In this document: piece after piece, positions 1-7,523 of the stretch | Numbering within the stretch: position 1 is the stretch's first letter | Layout: every line of letters starts with the position of its first letter | Origin: M2408 sp044348665 | GTDB lineage: Bacteria; Bacteroidota; Bacteroidia; Flavobacteriales_D; Crocinitomicaceae | Length of the DNA: 19,108 nt | Assembly (NCBI GenBank): GCA_044348665.1 | Contig: JBIKSI010000061.1 | Location: 1-19,108 of the forward strand | Direction: 5' to 3' | The notes under the pieces: model-generated | What the model saw: the letters and a program-made list of their open reading frames with translations, nothing else | What the model was told of the DNA's origin: nothing | The model's database searches: none | Program-made: the position numbers and the translations under genes

Positions 1-26
1 GTTTTCTTTTGTAAAACTTAAACTCA

Positions 27-938
27 TTAAACATAAAACTTCATCCCATCTTCCACAATAATTGTGTTTTCAAAGACGGATTTCGCTTCAATTAAGTGCT
101 GTTCTACACTGTCGTAGCGGGAACTGATGTGTCCCAAATATAAACGTTTCACTTTTGATGTTTTTGCAATTTCTGCCGCTTGTTTCGCAGTGGAATGAAG
201 TGTGTGCTTCGCTCGATCAAGATGAACTTCCGTAAAAGTTGCCTCATGATAAAGTGCATCAAAACCTTGAATGAATTCGCAATTTTTTGTTACTGGTGCT
301 GTGTCAGAAAAATAAGCATACGATTTAGCCTTTTGAGCTGGAAAGGTATATCTTTTGTAAGAATGTGATTTCCCTTTTTCATCAACAAAATTTTGACCTT
401 TTCGGAAAAATGGAATAGAAGTTAAAGACAATCCACTTTCTCGAAATACTTCACCATTTATCGAAAGTTCTTTTACCTTCTCTTTGATTAAAAAACCATT
501 CGTTTTGACACGATGTTTCATGGGAATTGCCCAAATTTCTATCATTTTATCCTCAAAAATCAGCGTGATTTCAGAATTATCTAAGGAAACAAAATTCATT
601 TTAAATTCATAATGATGACCACTAGCTTTTAATTGCAAATGAATAATTCCCTCCAATTCTTTTGGCGCATAAATCGTCAACGATTCGCTTCTTCCAAGTA
701 AACTCATGGTGCTAAGTAAACCCATCAATCCAAAATAATGGTCCCCGTGAAGGTGCGAAATGAAAATATGTTTTATTTTTTGAATTTTTATTCCATAGCG
801 TCTAATCTGATTTTGAGTTCCTTCTCCACAATCAATTAGAATATGACGCTCATTACAATTAATATATTGCGCACTTGGATTTCTTCTTAAAGTTGGTAAA
901 GCTGCGCCAGAACCTAAAATCGTGACCTCAAAAATCAT
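27..938 (-). CDS. rnz: Ribonuclease Z (tRNA 3'-end endonuclease)
   Basis: This 303-aa protein is a metallo-beta-lactamase-fold nuclease that removes the 3' trailer from tRNA precursors in the cytoplasm. The zinc signature HLHGDH is at residues 62-67 (His62, His64, Asp66, His67). Further expected ligands are His142 (MKHRV), Asp212 (FSDTAP) and His270 (YLGHISSRY). The HEATF and HSTAKQAA segments (231-235 and 248-255) are typical of RNase Z. The length is normal for the short, dimeric bacterial form. Its ATG overlaps the stop of the upstream STAS gene in an ATGA, so the two are probably translationally coupled and share the promoter near 1304-1332. Identity is nearly certain from the motif set; the assignment to tRNA trailers rather than other RNAs comes from the family. 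Confidence 0.96.
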   Translation of the reverse strand: MIFEVTILGSGAALPTLRRNPSAQYINCNERHILIDCGEGTQNQIRRYGIKIQKIKHIFISHLHGDHYFGLMGLLSTMSLLGRSESLTIYAPKELEGIIHLQLKASGHHYEFKMNFVSLDNSEITLIFEDKMIEIWAIPMKHRVKTNGFLIKEKVKELSINGEVFRESGLSLTSIPFFRKGQNFVDEKGKSHSYKRYTFPAQKAKSYAYFSDTAPVTKNCEFIQGFDALYHEATFTEVHLDRAKHTLHSTAKQAAEIAKTSKVKRLYLGHISSRYDSVEQHLIEAKSVFENTIIVEDGMKFYV

Positions 939-1279
939 TTATTGCCAAAGAAGTTTTCGATTTCTTCAGAATTTTCAAAAAGTTGAATGACTTTGTCAAG
1001 TTGAGAAATTTGAATCAATTTCAGTACTTTAGGAGTAATTCCTAATAAGGCAAATTTCCCATTAGTATCTTTACACAAACGATTAGCAATTAAGATGGAA
1101 CTTAATCCTGAAGAATCACAATAAAGTGTTTTACTCAAATCCAAAACAATATTATTCATCCCGTTTTTATTAAGTAAAACTAGTTCACTTTTCAATTCGG
1201 ATGAAGTATTGATATCTAATTTTTCGCAACTAGAAACAATCAAAGTGTATAAATTTGTATGTGAAATCTTAAAATTCAT
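935..1279 (-). CDS. STAS-domain anti-sigma factor antagonist
   Basis: This is a single-domain STAS protein of 114 aa. The core reads LDLSKTLYCDSSGLSSIL, and the Ser after Asp in DSSG (Ser56 counted from this start) matches the serine phosphorylated in SpoIIAA-type anti-anti-sigma factors. The frame is open up to 1306, but an upstream start would lie on or before the TAnnTTTG box at 1304-1311 and so would not be in the transcript; ATG at 1277-1279 is chosen. The gene ends inside the ATGA that starts RNase Z. No partner kinase, anti-sigma factor or phosphatase is encoded in the window, so its binding partner is unknown. Membership of the STAS fold is clear. A role in sigma-factor partner switching is inferred, and another kinase-linked role is possible. 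Confidence 0.88.
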   Translation of the reverse strand: MNFKISHTNLYTLIVSSCEKLDINTSSELKSELVLLNKNGMNNIVLDLSKTLYCDSSGLSSILIANRLCKDTNGKFALLGITPKVLKLIQISQLDKVIQLFENSEEIENFFGNK

Positions 1280-1303
1280 CAAAATAATTTTTAATCGTTT
1301 TTT

Positions 1304-1332
1304 CAAAAATACATATCTTTTTTGATTTTCAA
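1304..1332 (-). promoter_or_regulatory. Bacteroidota-type promoter for the STAS-rnz operon
   Basis: Read on the minus strand, TTG (1332-1330) is followed by an 18-nt spacer and an exact TAnnTTTG box, TATTTTTG (1311-1304). This matches the sigma-A promoter known from Bacteroidota. The ATG at 1279 lies about 25 nt downstream of the box. Confidence 0.65.
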
Positions 1333-1449
1333 TCGTTTCTAAGCAAAAAATAAATCAGTCAATTGATTTTCTTTTTTCTGCAACTAGACATTACCATCAA
1401 TTAAATTCAATTTCTATAAACAAATTGATAAAATATCTGTTTCATTGAT

Positions 1450-2223
1450 GTGCTAAATTACAAAATCCATAAATGTGAAAAAGATGCGCCTTGGGTCACA
1501 TTCATTTATGGTGCGGGAGGTAGTAGTTCAATCTGGTACAAACAAATCCGAGATTATAAACAATACTTTAACGTATTATTAATCGATTTAAGAGGTCACG
1601 GCGAATCGAAGACAAATCGTTCGACACAACGCTATACTTTTCAATCAATTGGAAATGATATAATTGAAGTTCTAGATTTCTTAAATATCAAAAAATCTCA
1701 TTTCATCGGCATTTCATTAGGTACAATAATTATTCGTGAATTAAGTGCACGATTTCCATCTCTTGTTAATTCAATGATTTTGGGAGGCGCTGTTGTTAAG
1801 CTTAATTTTCGCAGTCAATTACTTATGCATACGGGGAATTTACTAAAGTCAATCTTGCCATACTTAGTTTTATATCGTCTTTTTGCATTTGTCATTATGC
1901 CCATGAAAGCGCACAGAGAATCAAGGAACTTATTCATTCGAGAAGCCAAAAAACTTTATCAAAAGGAATTCAAACGTTGGTTTACATTAATATCCCAAAT
2001 AAACCCACTTTTATCTTTTTTTAGAATAAATGAATCAGACATTCCAACATTGTATATCATGGGAGAGGAAGATCATTTATTTTTACCTGCAATCAAGAAA
2101 TTAATTATTAGTCACAAAAAATCTAAACTTCATGTGATTTCTGATTGTGGACACGTCGTAAATATTGATAAACCAAAAGAATTTAACCAAATAACAATTA
2201 ATTTTTTAAAGCTGCAAAACTAA
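1450..2223 (+). CDS. Alpha/beta hydrolase
   Basis: This is a 257-aa alpha/beta-hydrolase-fold protein, probably a cytoplasmic esterase or similar hydrolase; the substrate cannot be read from the sequence. An oxyanion-type segment YGAGGSSSIW lies at residues 20-29. The nucleophile elbow is GISLG (Ser89), the acid is likely Asp208 (MGEEDHLF), and the catalytic His235 lies in DCGHVVNID. A cap region with hydrophobic stretches spans about 125-190. The start is GTG at 1450. The overlapping ATG at 1448 is in another frame and stops after two codons, and an in-frame TAA at 1429-1431 excludes a longer protein. It is transcribed divergently from the STAS-rnz pair and converges on ilvE, with a shared hairpin between. 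No clear TAnnTTTG box was found upstream. Confidence 0.88.
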   Translation: MLNYKIHKCEKDAPWVTFIYGAGGSSSIWYKQIRDYKQYFNVLLIDLRGHGESKTNRSTQRYTFQSIGNDIIEVLDFLNIKKSHFIGISLGTIIIRELSARFPSLVNSMILGGAVVKLNFRSQLLMHTGNLLKSILPYLVLYRLFAFVIMPMKAHRESRNLFIREAKKLYQKEFKRWFTLISQINPLLSFFRINESDIPTLYIMGEEDHLFLPAIKKLIISHKKSKLHVISDCGHVVNIDKPKEFNQITINFLKLQN

Positions 2224-2240
2224 AAAAACAACTAAAACTT

Positions 2241-2278
2241 TAGAAAAAATAAAAAGCAAGCTAAAAATAACTTGCTTT
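2241..2278 (-). terminator. Hairpin terminator between convergent genes, mainly for ilvE
   Basis: AAAGCAAG (2253-2260) and CTTGCTTT (2271-2278) form a perfect 8-bp stem with a 10-nt loop. On the minus strand the stem is followed by a T-rich run (TTTTTATTTTTT), the form expected of an intrinsic terminator for ilvE. On the plus strand the following tract is less T-rich, so it may only partly serve the hydrolase. Confidence 0.7.
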
Positions 2279-2304
2279 CTACTTTCATTTTCTTTGAATA
2301 GGAA

Positions 2305-3375
2305 TTAAACTTTTAAAGTCCAACCAAAAGTGTCTTCAACAATTCCTGCTTTTAAATCATCTAAAAATTGACTCATTTTTAAGGAGAAAGGTCTATTTTC
2401 AATAGGGTTTAACTCCAAGGTTTCTTCTCTGAATCCCATTTTTAATATGTGTGCAATTGTTGCAGCGGTTCCAGCTCCAAAACATTCTGTTACCGAACCA
2501 TTTTTTATTCCTTCAACAATTTCTTTTACAGTTACTTTTCGCTCTTCTACTTGCATTCCCCACGATTTCGCCACTTCAATGACACTTCGTTTTGTAATTC
2601 CACGTAAAATTGTATCACTATCTTCTGAAGGAGTTACCAAAACATCATTAATAACAAACATGACATTCATTGTTCCAGATTCTTCAATGTATTCATGCGT
2701 TTTCGCATCCGTCCAAAGCATTTGGTGAAATCCAGCCAATTGACCTTGTTTCGCAGGATATAAAGAAGCTCCATAGTTTCCAGCAGCTTTTGCCCTACCT
2801 ACTCCACCTTCCGCAGCACGTGTGTAATGTTCCTCTATTTTCACACGAACAGGTTCGCTGTAATAAGCTCCAACTGGACACGTGAAAATCATAAATTTAT
2901 AAGTATCAGAAGGACGAATACCAACAAATTCATCTGTTGCAAACATAAATGGACGAATGTATAAAGAAAAACCTTCACGATTAGGAATCCAATCTTGTTC
3001 GATTTCAACTAATTTACGCACACATTCTACAAATAATTGCTCAGGAATTACTGGCATGCACATGCGTTCAGAAGACTCAATAAAACGTTTTGCATTCATA
3101 TCTGGTCTGAAGATTCTAACTTCGCCATCTTTATTTTTATAGGCTTTCAACCCTTCAAAAATTGATTGACCATAGTGAATTGCAGACGTTGCAGGATGAA
3201 AACTAATTTCACCAAATGGCATTATTTCTGGTTCTTGCCAGCTGCCATCTTTGTATTCCATAACAAGCATGTGATCTGAAAAAACTTTCCCAAAAGGTAA
3301 ATTTTCCCAATCAACTTGTGCAATTTTAGAGTTTGTAGTAAGATTGACTTTTACATTTAATGTGTCTTGTAACAT
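2305..3375 (-). CDS. ilvE: Branched-chain amino acid aminotransferase
   Basis: This 356-aa PLP enzyme of fold type IV interconverts leucine, isoleucine and valine with their 2-oxo acids using glutamate/2-oxoglutarate. The PLP lysine is Lys196 in GRAKAAGNYGASL. EESGTMN (231-237) holds the conserved cofactor-binding glutamate, and GAGTAAT near residue 311 is the phosphate-binding turn. The length and the N-terminal extension before HPATSAIHYGQ match the larger, eukaryote-like BCAT class rather than the ~300-aa E. coli type. The start is ATG at 3373-3375. A near-consensus box, TATATTCG on the minus strand (3410-3403), could be its promoter. It is divergent from recQ, with only 83 bp between the starts, and stands alone rather than in an ilv/leu operon. 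Confidence 0.95.
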   Translation of the reverse strand: MLQDTLNVKVNLTTNSKIAQVDWENLPFGKVFSDHMLVMEYKDGSWQEPEIMPFGEISFHPATSAIHYGQSIFEGLKAYKNKDGEVRIFRPDMNAKRFIESSERMCMPVIPEQLFVECVRKLVEIEQDWIPNREGFSLYIRPFMFATDEFVGIRPSDTYKFMIFTCPVGAYYSEPVRVKIEEHYTRAAEGGVGRAKAAGNYGASLYPAKQGQLAGFHQMLWTDAKTHEYIEESGTMNVMFVINDVLVTPSEDSDTILRGITKRSVIEVAKSWGMQVEERKVTVKEIVEGIKNGSVTECFGAGTAATIAHILKMGFREETLELNPIENRPFSLKMSQFLDDLKAGIVEDTFGWTLKV

Positions 3376-3458
3376 AGCGTGCTTGTTTCGAATTCTATTC
3401 TGCGAATATATTTATTTTTTTTCGCTTATTCTAATATTTTAAAAAAATATCCCCATTT

Positions 3459-5378
3459 TTGTTTAATTTTGAACAATTCCAATTTTTCAGTTTGAGACAA
3501 AGTAAAGAAATATTAAAAAAATATTGGGGTTTTGACAATTTCAGACCTTTGCAAGAAGAAATTGCGGATGCAGTTATTTATGGCCATGATGTCCTTGCCT
3601 TACTGCCTACTGGAGGTGGGAAATCTGTTTGTTTTCAAGTTCCAGGACTCGCACTAGAAGGTGTATGCATTGTAGTTTCGCCTCTTATTGCTTTAATGAA
3701 TGATCAAGTTGAACAACTTCAAAAAAAGGGAATTCGTGCCAAGGCAATCACAAGTGGAATGAGTTACAAAGAAATAGACATTACACTTGATAATGCACGA
3801 TTTGGAGGCTTGGATTTTCTTTACACATCACCAGAGCGTTTACAAACAAAATTGTTTATCGAGCGCTTTAAATTGATGAAAATCGCATTAATTGTGGTCG
3901 ATGAAGCACATTGTATTTCAGAATGGGGTCATGATTTTAGACCTCCCTATCGAAAAATTTCAGATTTACGAAAACTACAACCCCAAGTTCCAATTATTGC
4001 TCTAACTGCCACCGCGACTCAAGAAGTAAAAGAAGACATCATCAAACAACTTGAATTAAAAAATGTGCAGCGATTTGAAGCTAATTTTTCTCGTCCAAAC
4101 ATTAGTTACGAAGTTTATCCTGTCGAAAATAAATTCAATGCAATCACTAAAACCTTAGCGAAATTTCAAGGTTTAACGGGCATTATCTATTGTCAAAAAC
4201 GAAAAAGCGTCAAGGAAATTGCCAACTATTTAATGAGTCAAAAATACCAAGTTGGAATTTATCATGGAGGATTAGACAAGGCCAATCGTGAAAGCATGAT
4301 GGATGCGTGGCTAAACGATAAAACCCTCATTATGATTGCAACAAATGCCTTCGGAATGGGAATTGACAAACCTAACGTACGCTTTGTGATACATTATGAG
4401 TTTCCCAACAATCCTGAAGCATATTTTCAAGAAGCTGGAAGGGCTGGTCGTGACGTCTTGGAATCAAGAACATTTGTATTTTATGAACAAGCTGATATTC
4501 AGGATGCAGATGAACAAAATGAACGCTTATTTCCTGAAATTGAAACCATAAAATTAACTTACCGAGCACTTTGCAATTACTTGAAGTTGGCAATTGGTTC
4601 GGGAGAAAATGAAAGTTACAACTTGGATATTAAGGATTTTTGTTCAAAATTCAGACTCGATGTCTTCGATACCTTTAAATCCTTGAAGCTATTGGAAATG
4701 AATGGAGATTTACTTTTCTCTGAAAACTTTTTTCAGGCAACGAAATTAAAATTCAACGTTGGAAATAAGGAATTGTATAACTTTCAAATAAAATACGATA
4801 AAACTGCCAATTTAATTACATTAATTTCGAGATCTTACCCTGGAGTTTTTGATCAATTTTTTGAAATTCATGAAGGAGAATTTTGCAAACGATTAAATAT
4901 TTCAAATGCCGAGTTGATGAATCAACTTAAATTTTTGGAACAAAATGGAATCATTGATTTAGTTGTGAAATCTGATTTACCGCTGGTGACATTTTTGCAC
5001 GAAAGATTACCAGACAATTACCTTTCGATTAATGCAGAGGTTTATTTCAATAGAAAACAAATAGCTGATAAACGTTGGAAGGCAATGAAAAATCTTTTGC
5101 TTACGAATGTTTGTCGAGCCAAATACCTTATTTCTTACTTCGGACAAGAAACTGATGAGTGTGGAAAATGTGATTATTGTCGCTCGAAAATAAATTCAAA
5201 TTATTCATTTTCTGAAATTTTAGCTATAATTAATGAAAATTTAATAGGCGAAATGAGTTTAAATGAAATTATTAGCAAAATCGATTTAATTAAGGAATCC
5301 GAGATTATGAAAGGATTAAATTATCTCTTGTTAGAAGAAAAAATCCTTTTGAAAGGCGGACTTTATGTTAAAAAATGA
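3459..5378 (+). CDS. recQ: ATP-dependent DNA helicase RecQ
   Basis: This is a 3'-5' DNA helicase of the RecQ family, acting in recombinational repair. Visible motifs are FRPLQEE (28-34, motif 0), Walker A GGGKS with Lys55, DEAH at 148-151, TATAT at 183-187, and QEAGRAGRD at 324-332 with the arginine fingers. Cys552, Cys568, Cys571 and Cys574 form the RecQ-C zinc site. A winged-helix-like tail follows, and there is no obvious HRDC domain, which fits short RecQ proteins. The start is uncertain. No in-frame ATG precedes the helicase domain, and an in-frame TAA lies at 3432-3434. TTG at 3459 (used here) or TTG at 3492 (giving MRQSKEILKKYWG) are the candidates. An exact TAATTTTG box at 3464-3471 inside the annotated 5' end favours 3492. 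Confidence 0.93.
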   Translation: MFNFEQFQFFSLRQSKEILKKYWGFDNFRPLQEEIADAVIYGHDVLALLPTGGGKSVCFQVPGLALEGVCIVVSPLIALMNDQVEQLQKKGIRAKAITSGMSYKEIDITLDNARFGGLDFLYTSPERLQTKLFIERFKLMKIALIVVDEAHCISEWGHDFRPPYRKISDLRKLQPQVPIIALTATATQEVKEDIIKQLELKNVQRFEANFSRPNISYEVYPVENKFNAITKTLAKFQGLTGIIYCQKRKSVKEIANYLMSQKYQVGIYHGGLDKANRESMMDAWLNDKTLIMIATNAFGMGIDKPNVRFVIHYEFPNNPEAYFQEAGRAGRDVLESRTFVFYEQADIQDADEQNERLFPEIETIKLTYRALCNYLKLAIGSGENESYNLDIKDFCSKFRLDVFDTFKSLKLLEMNGDLLFSENFFQATKLKFNVGNKELYNFQIKYDKTANLITLISRSYPGVFDQFFEIHEGEFCKRLNISNAELMNQLKFLEQNGIIDLVVKSDLPLVTFLHERLPDNYLSINAEVYFNRKQIADKRWKAMKNLLLTNVCRAKYLISYFGQETDECGKCDYCRSKINSNYSFSEILAIINENLIGEMSLNEIISKIDLIKESEIMKGLNYLLLEEKILLKGGLYVKK

Positions 5379-5389
5379 CATTTTATTTG

Positions 5390-5397
5390 TATATTTG
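5390..5397 (+). promoter_or_regulatory. Promoter box for AMP nucleosidase
   Basis: TATATTTG is an exact TAnnTTTG box lying 12 bp after the recQ stop. No clear TTG at minus 33 was seen. Transcription from it would begin close to 5402, at the base of the hairpin at 5403-5440, leaving a leader of about 70 nt. Confidence 0.55.
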
Positions 5398-5402
5398 TGA
5401 AA

Positions 5403-5440
5403 GAATAAACTAAAATTCATCCTACATATTAGTTTTATTC
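5403..5440 (+). promoter_or_regulatory. Stem-loop at the predicted 5' end of the amn leader
   Basis: GAATAAACTAA (5403-5413) pairs with TTAGTTTTATTC (5429-5440), giving 11 bp with one bulged T and a 15-nt loop. The sequence after it (TTCC) is a poor U-tract, so a leader structure fits better than a recQ terminator, though the latter is not excluded. Confidence 0.4.
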
Positions 5441-5471
5441 TTCCAAATTCAGACATCAAAATAAAAAATAT

Positions 5472-6242
5472 ATGAAGACAAAAAAAGAAATAGTTGACAA
5501 TTGGTTACCACGCTATACAGGCGAAAAATTAGAGAATTTTGGTCAATACATTTTGATTTGCAACTTTCACCATTATGTGGAAAAATTTGCAAAAGACAAG
5601 GGTGTAGAAATCGTTGGAATTGGAAAACCAATGCAATGCGCGACTGCCAACAATATTACCATTATTAACTTTGGAATGGGAAGTGCATCTGCTGCAACTT
5701 GTATGGATTTATTGTCAGCAATCAAACCAAAAGCTGTCTTATTTTTAGGTAAATGTGGCGGTTTGAAAAAGAAAAATGAAGTAGGTGATTTCGTCTTGCC
5801 AATTGCTGCAATTCGTGGAGAAGGAACAAGTAACGATTATTTCCCTGCTGAAGTGCCAGCTTTACCTTCATTTGCCTTACAAAAAGCCATATCAACAACA
5901 ATTCGTGATTTTGGTTGCGATTATTGGACAGGTACTTGTTACACTACAAACCGTCGTGTTTGGGAACATGATGATGAATTTAAAGAATATTTAAATAAAA
6001 TCAGAGCAATGGCAATTGATATGGAAACTGCAACAATCTTCACGGTTGGTTTTGCAAATTCTATTCCTGTTGGTGCTTTACTTTTGGTTTCTGACCAACC
6101 AATGACGCCAGAAGGAGTAAAAACTTCTGAAAGTGACTCAAAAGTTTCTTCCAATTTTGTGGACAAACATTTAGAGATCGGAATTAAGTCTTTGAGACAA
6201 TTGATTGACAATGGAAATACCGTAAAACATTTGAAGTTCTAA
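5472..6242 (+). CDS. amn: AMP nucleosidase (PNP/UDP phosphorylase fold)
   Basis: This 256-aa protein belongs to the nucleoside phosphorylase/MTAN superfamily. It matches the compact Bacteroidota form annotated as AMP nucleosidase, which hydrolyses AMP to adenine and ribose 5-phosphate in purine salvage. A phosphate/ribose-binding glycine stretch INFGMGSASA is at 65-74, FLGKCGGLK at 91-99, and the nucleoside-binding DMETATIF at 183-190 contains the expected Met-Glu pair. Asp208 in LLVSDQP is the likely purine-contacting acid. The N-terminal regulatory domain of the ~480-aa E. coli Amn is absent. The ATG at 5472 follows an A-rich leader without a Shine-Dalgarno sequence. The superfamily is certain; AMP specificity is inferred from the family and not from single residues. 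Confidence 0.88.
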   Translation: MKTKKEIVDNWLPRYTGEKLENFGQYILICNFHHYVEKFAKDKGVEIVGIGKPMQCATANNITIINFGMGSASAATCMDLLSAIKPKAVLFLGKCGGLKKKNEVGDFVLPIAAIRGEGTSNDYFPAEVPALPSFALQKAISTTIRDFGCDYWTGTCYTTNRRVWEHDDEFKEYLNKIRAMAIDMETATIFTVGFANSIPVGALLLVSDQPMTPEGVKTSESDSKVSSNFVDKHLEIGIKSLRQLIDNGNTVKHLKF

Positions 6243-6261
6243 GAAAAACTACATTAAATCG

Positions 6262-6292
6262 AAGCTCCAAAATGATTTTTGGGGCTTTTTTT
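6262..6292 (+). terminator. Intrinsic terminator of amn
   Basis: AAGCTCCAAAA (6262-6272) pairs with TTTTGGGGCTT (6277-6287) as an 11-bp stem with one G-U pair and a 4-nt loop. It runs directly into seven T residues, 20 bp after the amn stop. Confidence 0.9.
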
Positions 6293-6360
6293 ATGCAAAA
6301 TAATGTATTAAGGATTAAACACTATCGCCGACTTAAAGATATGTGCGCAAAAATCTAAAC

Positions 6361-6385
6361 TTAGAAGAGAATAGTTCTCTTTTAA
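6361..6385. repeat. Perfect inverted repeat (hairpin)
   Basis: TTAGAAGAGAA and TTCTCTTTTAA form an 11-bp stem (one G-U) closed by a TAG triloop. T-rich sequence follows on the plus strand, so it could act as a weak terminator. It lies next to the inverted repeat copy and may be part of the same element. Confidence 0.5.
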
Positions 6386-6432
6386 TAAAATTTTTGAATT
6401 CCCCATTTATTTCCCGAGTTATTAATTTTAAT

Positions 6433-6541
6433 GGTTTTCGTCATGGTTTCACTTCGTGGCTGCTTTGCGGTTTAAACAAAAACACATGCCAAAAACGAGC
6501 TAATTATTTATTTTAACGACGGACTACCTCCGTCGTTAAAA
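6433..6541 (-). repeat. Diverged, inverted copy of the three-hairpin intergenic repeat
   Basis: Read on the minus strand, this has the same order of parts as the copies at 6752 and 10641: a GC-rich hairpin containing CGGAGG and AGTCC, a short A/T linker, TTTTTGGC, GTTTTTG, and finally CATGACGAAAA. Its GC-rich stem is longer, 13 perfect bp (6511-6523 with 6529-6541, loop CTACC). The last module carries an insertion between GTTTTTGTTT and AAACCATGAC. The GACTCC hairpin of the other copies is missing. Confidence 0.55.
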
Positions 6542-6751
6542 ACATTATCCCTGCACTATCGTTTGGTCTTCAAAAGCTTGGCTTTTTCTCCCACGGCATC
6601 ATTATTTGTAAAGCAAAAATTACTTTTAATTTTAGTATTTACTTTAAATTGGTTAGTATCTAGGCAATTTTATAAAACTTTAATGCAAGAAATTTGAAAA
6701 CAAAAAAGAAAACATTAATCTCGTCTTTGTTCTTTTTGAAAATCAAAAAAA

Positions 6752-6859
6752 AGACTCCAGAGGAGTCTAATATTTGTAACTGAGGACGTCAGTCCTCAGG
6801 AAACAAATGAGAATTTATTAATTTTGGCGTATGTTTTTGTTTTAAAAACTATGACAAAA
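6752..6859 (+). repeat. Three-hairpin intergenic repeat, copy A
   Basis: Copy A aligns without gaps to 10641-10748 (89 of 108 positions identical by hand count). Hairpin 1 is AGACTCC/GGAGTCT with loop AGA (6752-6768). Hairpin 2 is CTGAGGAC/GTCCTCAG with loop GTCA (6780-6799). Hairpin 3 is GTTTTT/AAAAAC (6833-6849), between TTTTGGCG and CTATGACAAAA. No open reading frame uses it, and both copies are intergenic in the same orientation. Confidence 0.85.
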
Positions 6860-6959
6860 ACCTTCACAACATTAAACTCGTAAAACGAATAACAACCTAA
6901 ATAACAATTATTTTTTATTGTTAATCAATAAATATTTATTATTATTGCAAAAAAATAAT

Positions 6960-7520
6960 ATGAATATGGAAATAAAAATCACTACAAAACAGGTGTTAGA
7001 ATTCTTGCAAATTCTTGCTTGGATTATCTTTATTGGACTTTGTATCAATGCTGGTGCATTAATTTTTAATCTGATTTTTACACTTTTTGTAAATCCAAGT
7101 GCTGCCAATAATTTATTTTTAGGGATTGATTTATCTTCAATACTAACTTTTAATAAAACTTATTTTATCACCTTGCTCGTGATAATGAGTATCACTTTAT
7201 GTCTTAAATCAATTTTATTTTACTTAATTGTATTGATTTTTCACAACAAAAAGATCGATTTTAGTAAACCATTTAATGAATCGATGAAAAAATTCATTTT
7301 TAACAGTTCCTATGTTTCTATTGGAATTGGTTTGTTTTCCTATTAGGGAATGAATTTTGTAAATTTTCTTGAATCTAAAAAAATGGTTGTGCCAGAATTA
7401 AATAAGCTAGAAATTGGAGGTGCGGATGTTTGGATTTTTATGGGAATCATCTTATTTGTCATTGCACAGTTTTTTAAACGAGGTTTGGAAATTCAATCTG
7501 AAAATGATTTAACGATATAA
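6960..7520 (+). pseudogene. DUF2975-type membrane protein interrupted by an in-frame TAG
   Basis: The reading frame from ATG 6960 encodes 128 residues, meets TAG at 7344-7346, then continues open in the same frame for 57 residues to TAA at 7518-7520. Both halves fit one roughly 185-residue, four-helix DUF2975 protein. Membrane segments are at about 12-42 and 67-95 and around FNSSYVSIGIGLFSY. After the stop, a last helix (VWIFMGIILFVIAQFF) precedes the family's typical end, KRGLEIQSEND. No frameshift is needed; one base change (for example in Trp or Gln) explains the stop. An ATG at 7350 could restart translation of the C-terminal part. The gene ends 3 bp before its putative Xre regulator. The biochemical role of DUF2975 is not known to me. 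Confidence 0.8.
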
Positions 7521-7523
7521 TTT

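Larger units (their letters stand above)
6293..6959. other. Non-coding stretch with repeats between amn and the DUF2975 gene
   Basis: About 670 bp without a plausible gene on either strand. It holds a hairpin at 6361-6385, an inverted relative of the three-hairpin repeat at 6433-6541, and a full repeat copy at 6752-6859. The remainder is AT-rich and no further structure was recognised. No TAnnTTTG box was found for the gene starting at 6960. Confidence 0.6.

Noticed and set aside
1280..1306. Nine extra N-terminal codons on the STAS protein
   Set aside because: They overlap the promoter box, so they should not be in the transcript.
2447..3142. Several plus-strand open frames across ilvE
   Set aside because: They are antisense shadows of the aminotransferase, whose motifs are complete on the minus strand.
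6293..6960. CRISPR-like array in the repeat-rich gap
   Set aside because: The repeats are hairpin elements of different size and orientation, with no regular spacers and no cas genes.
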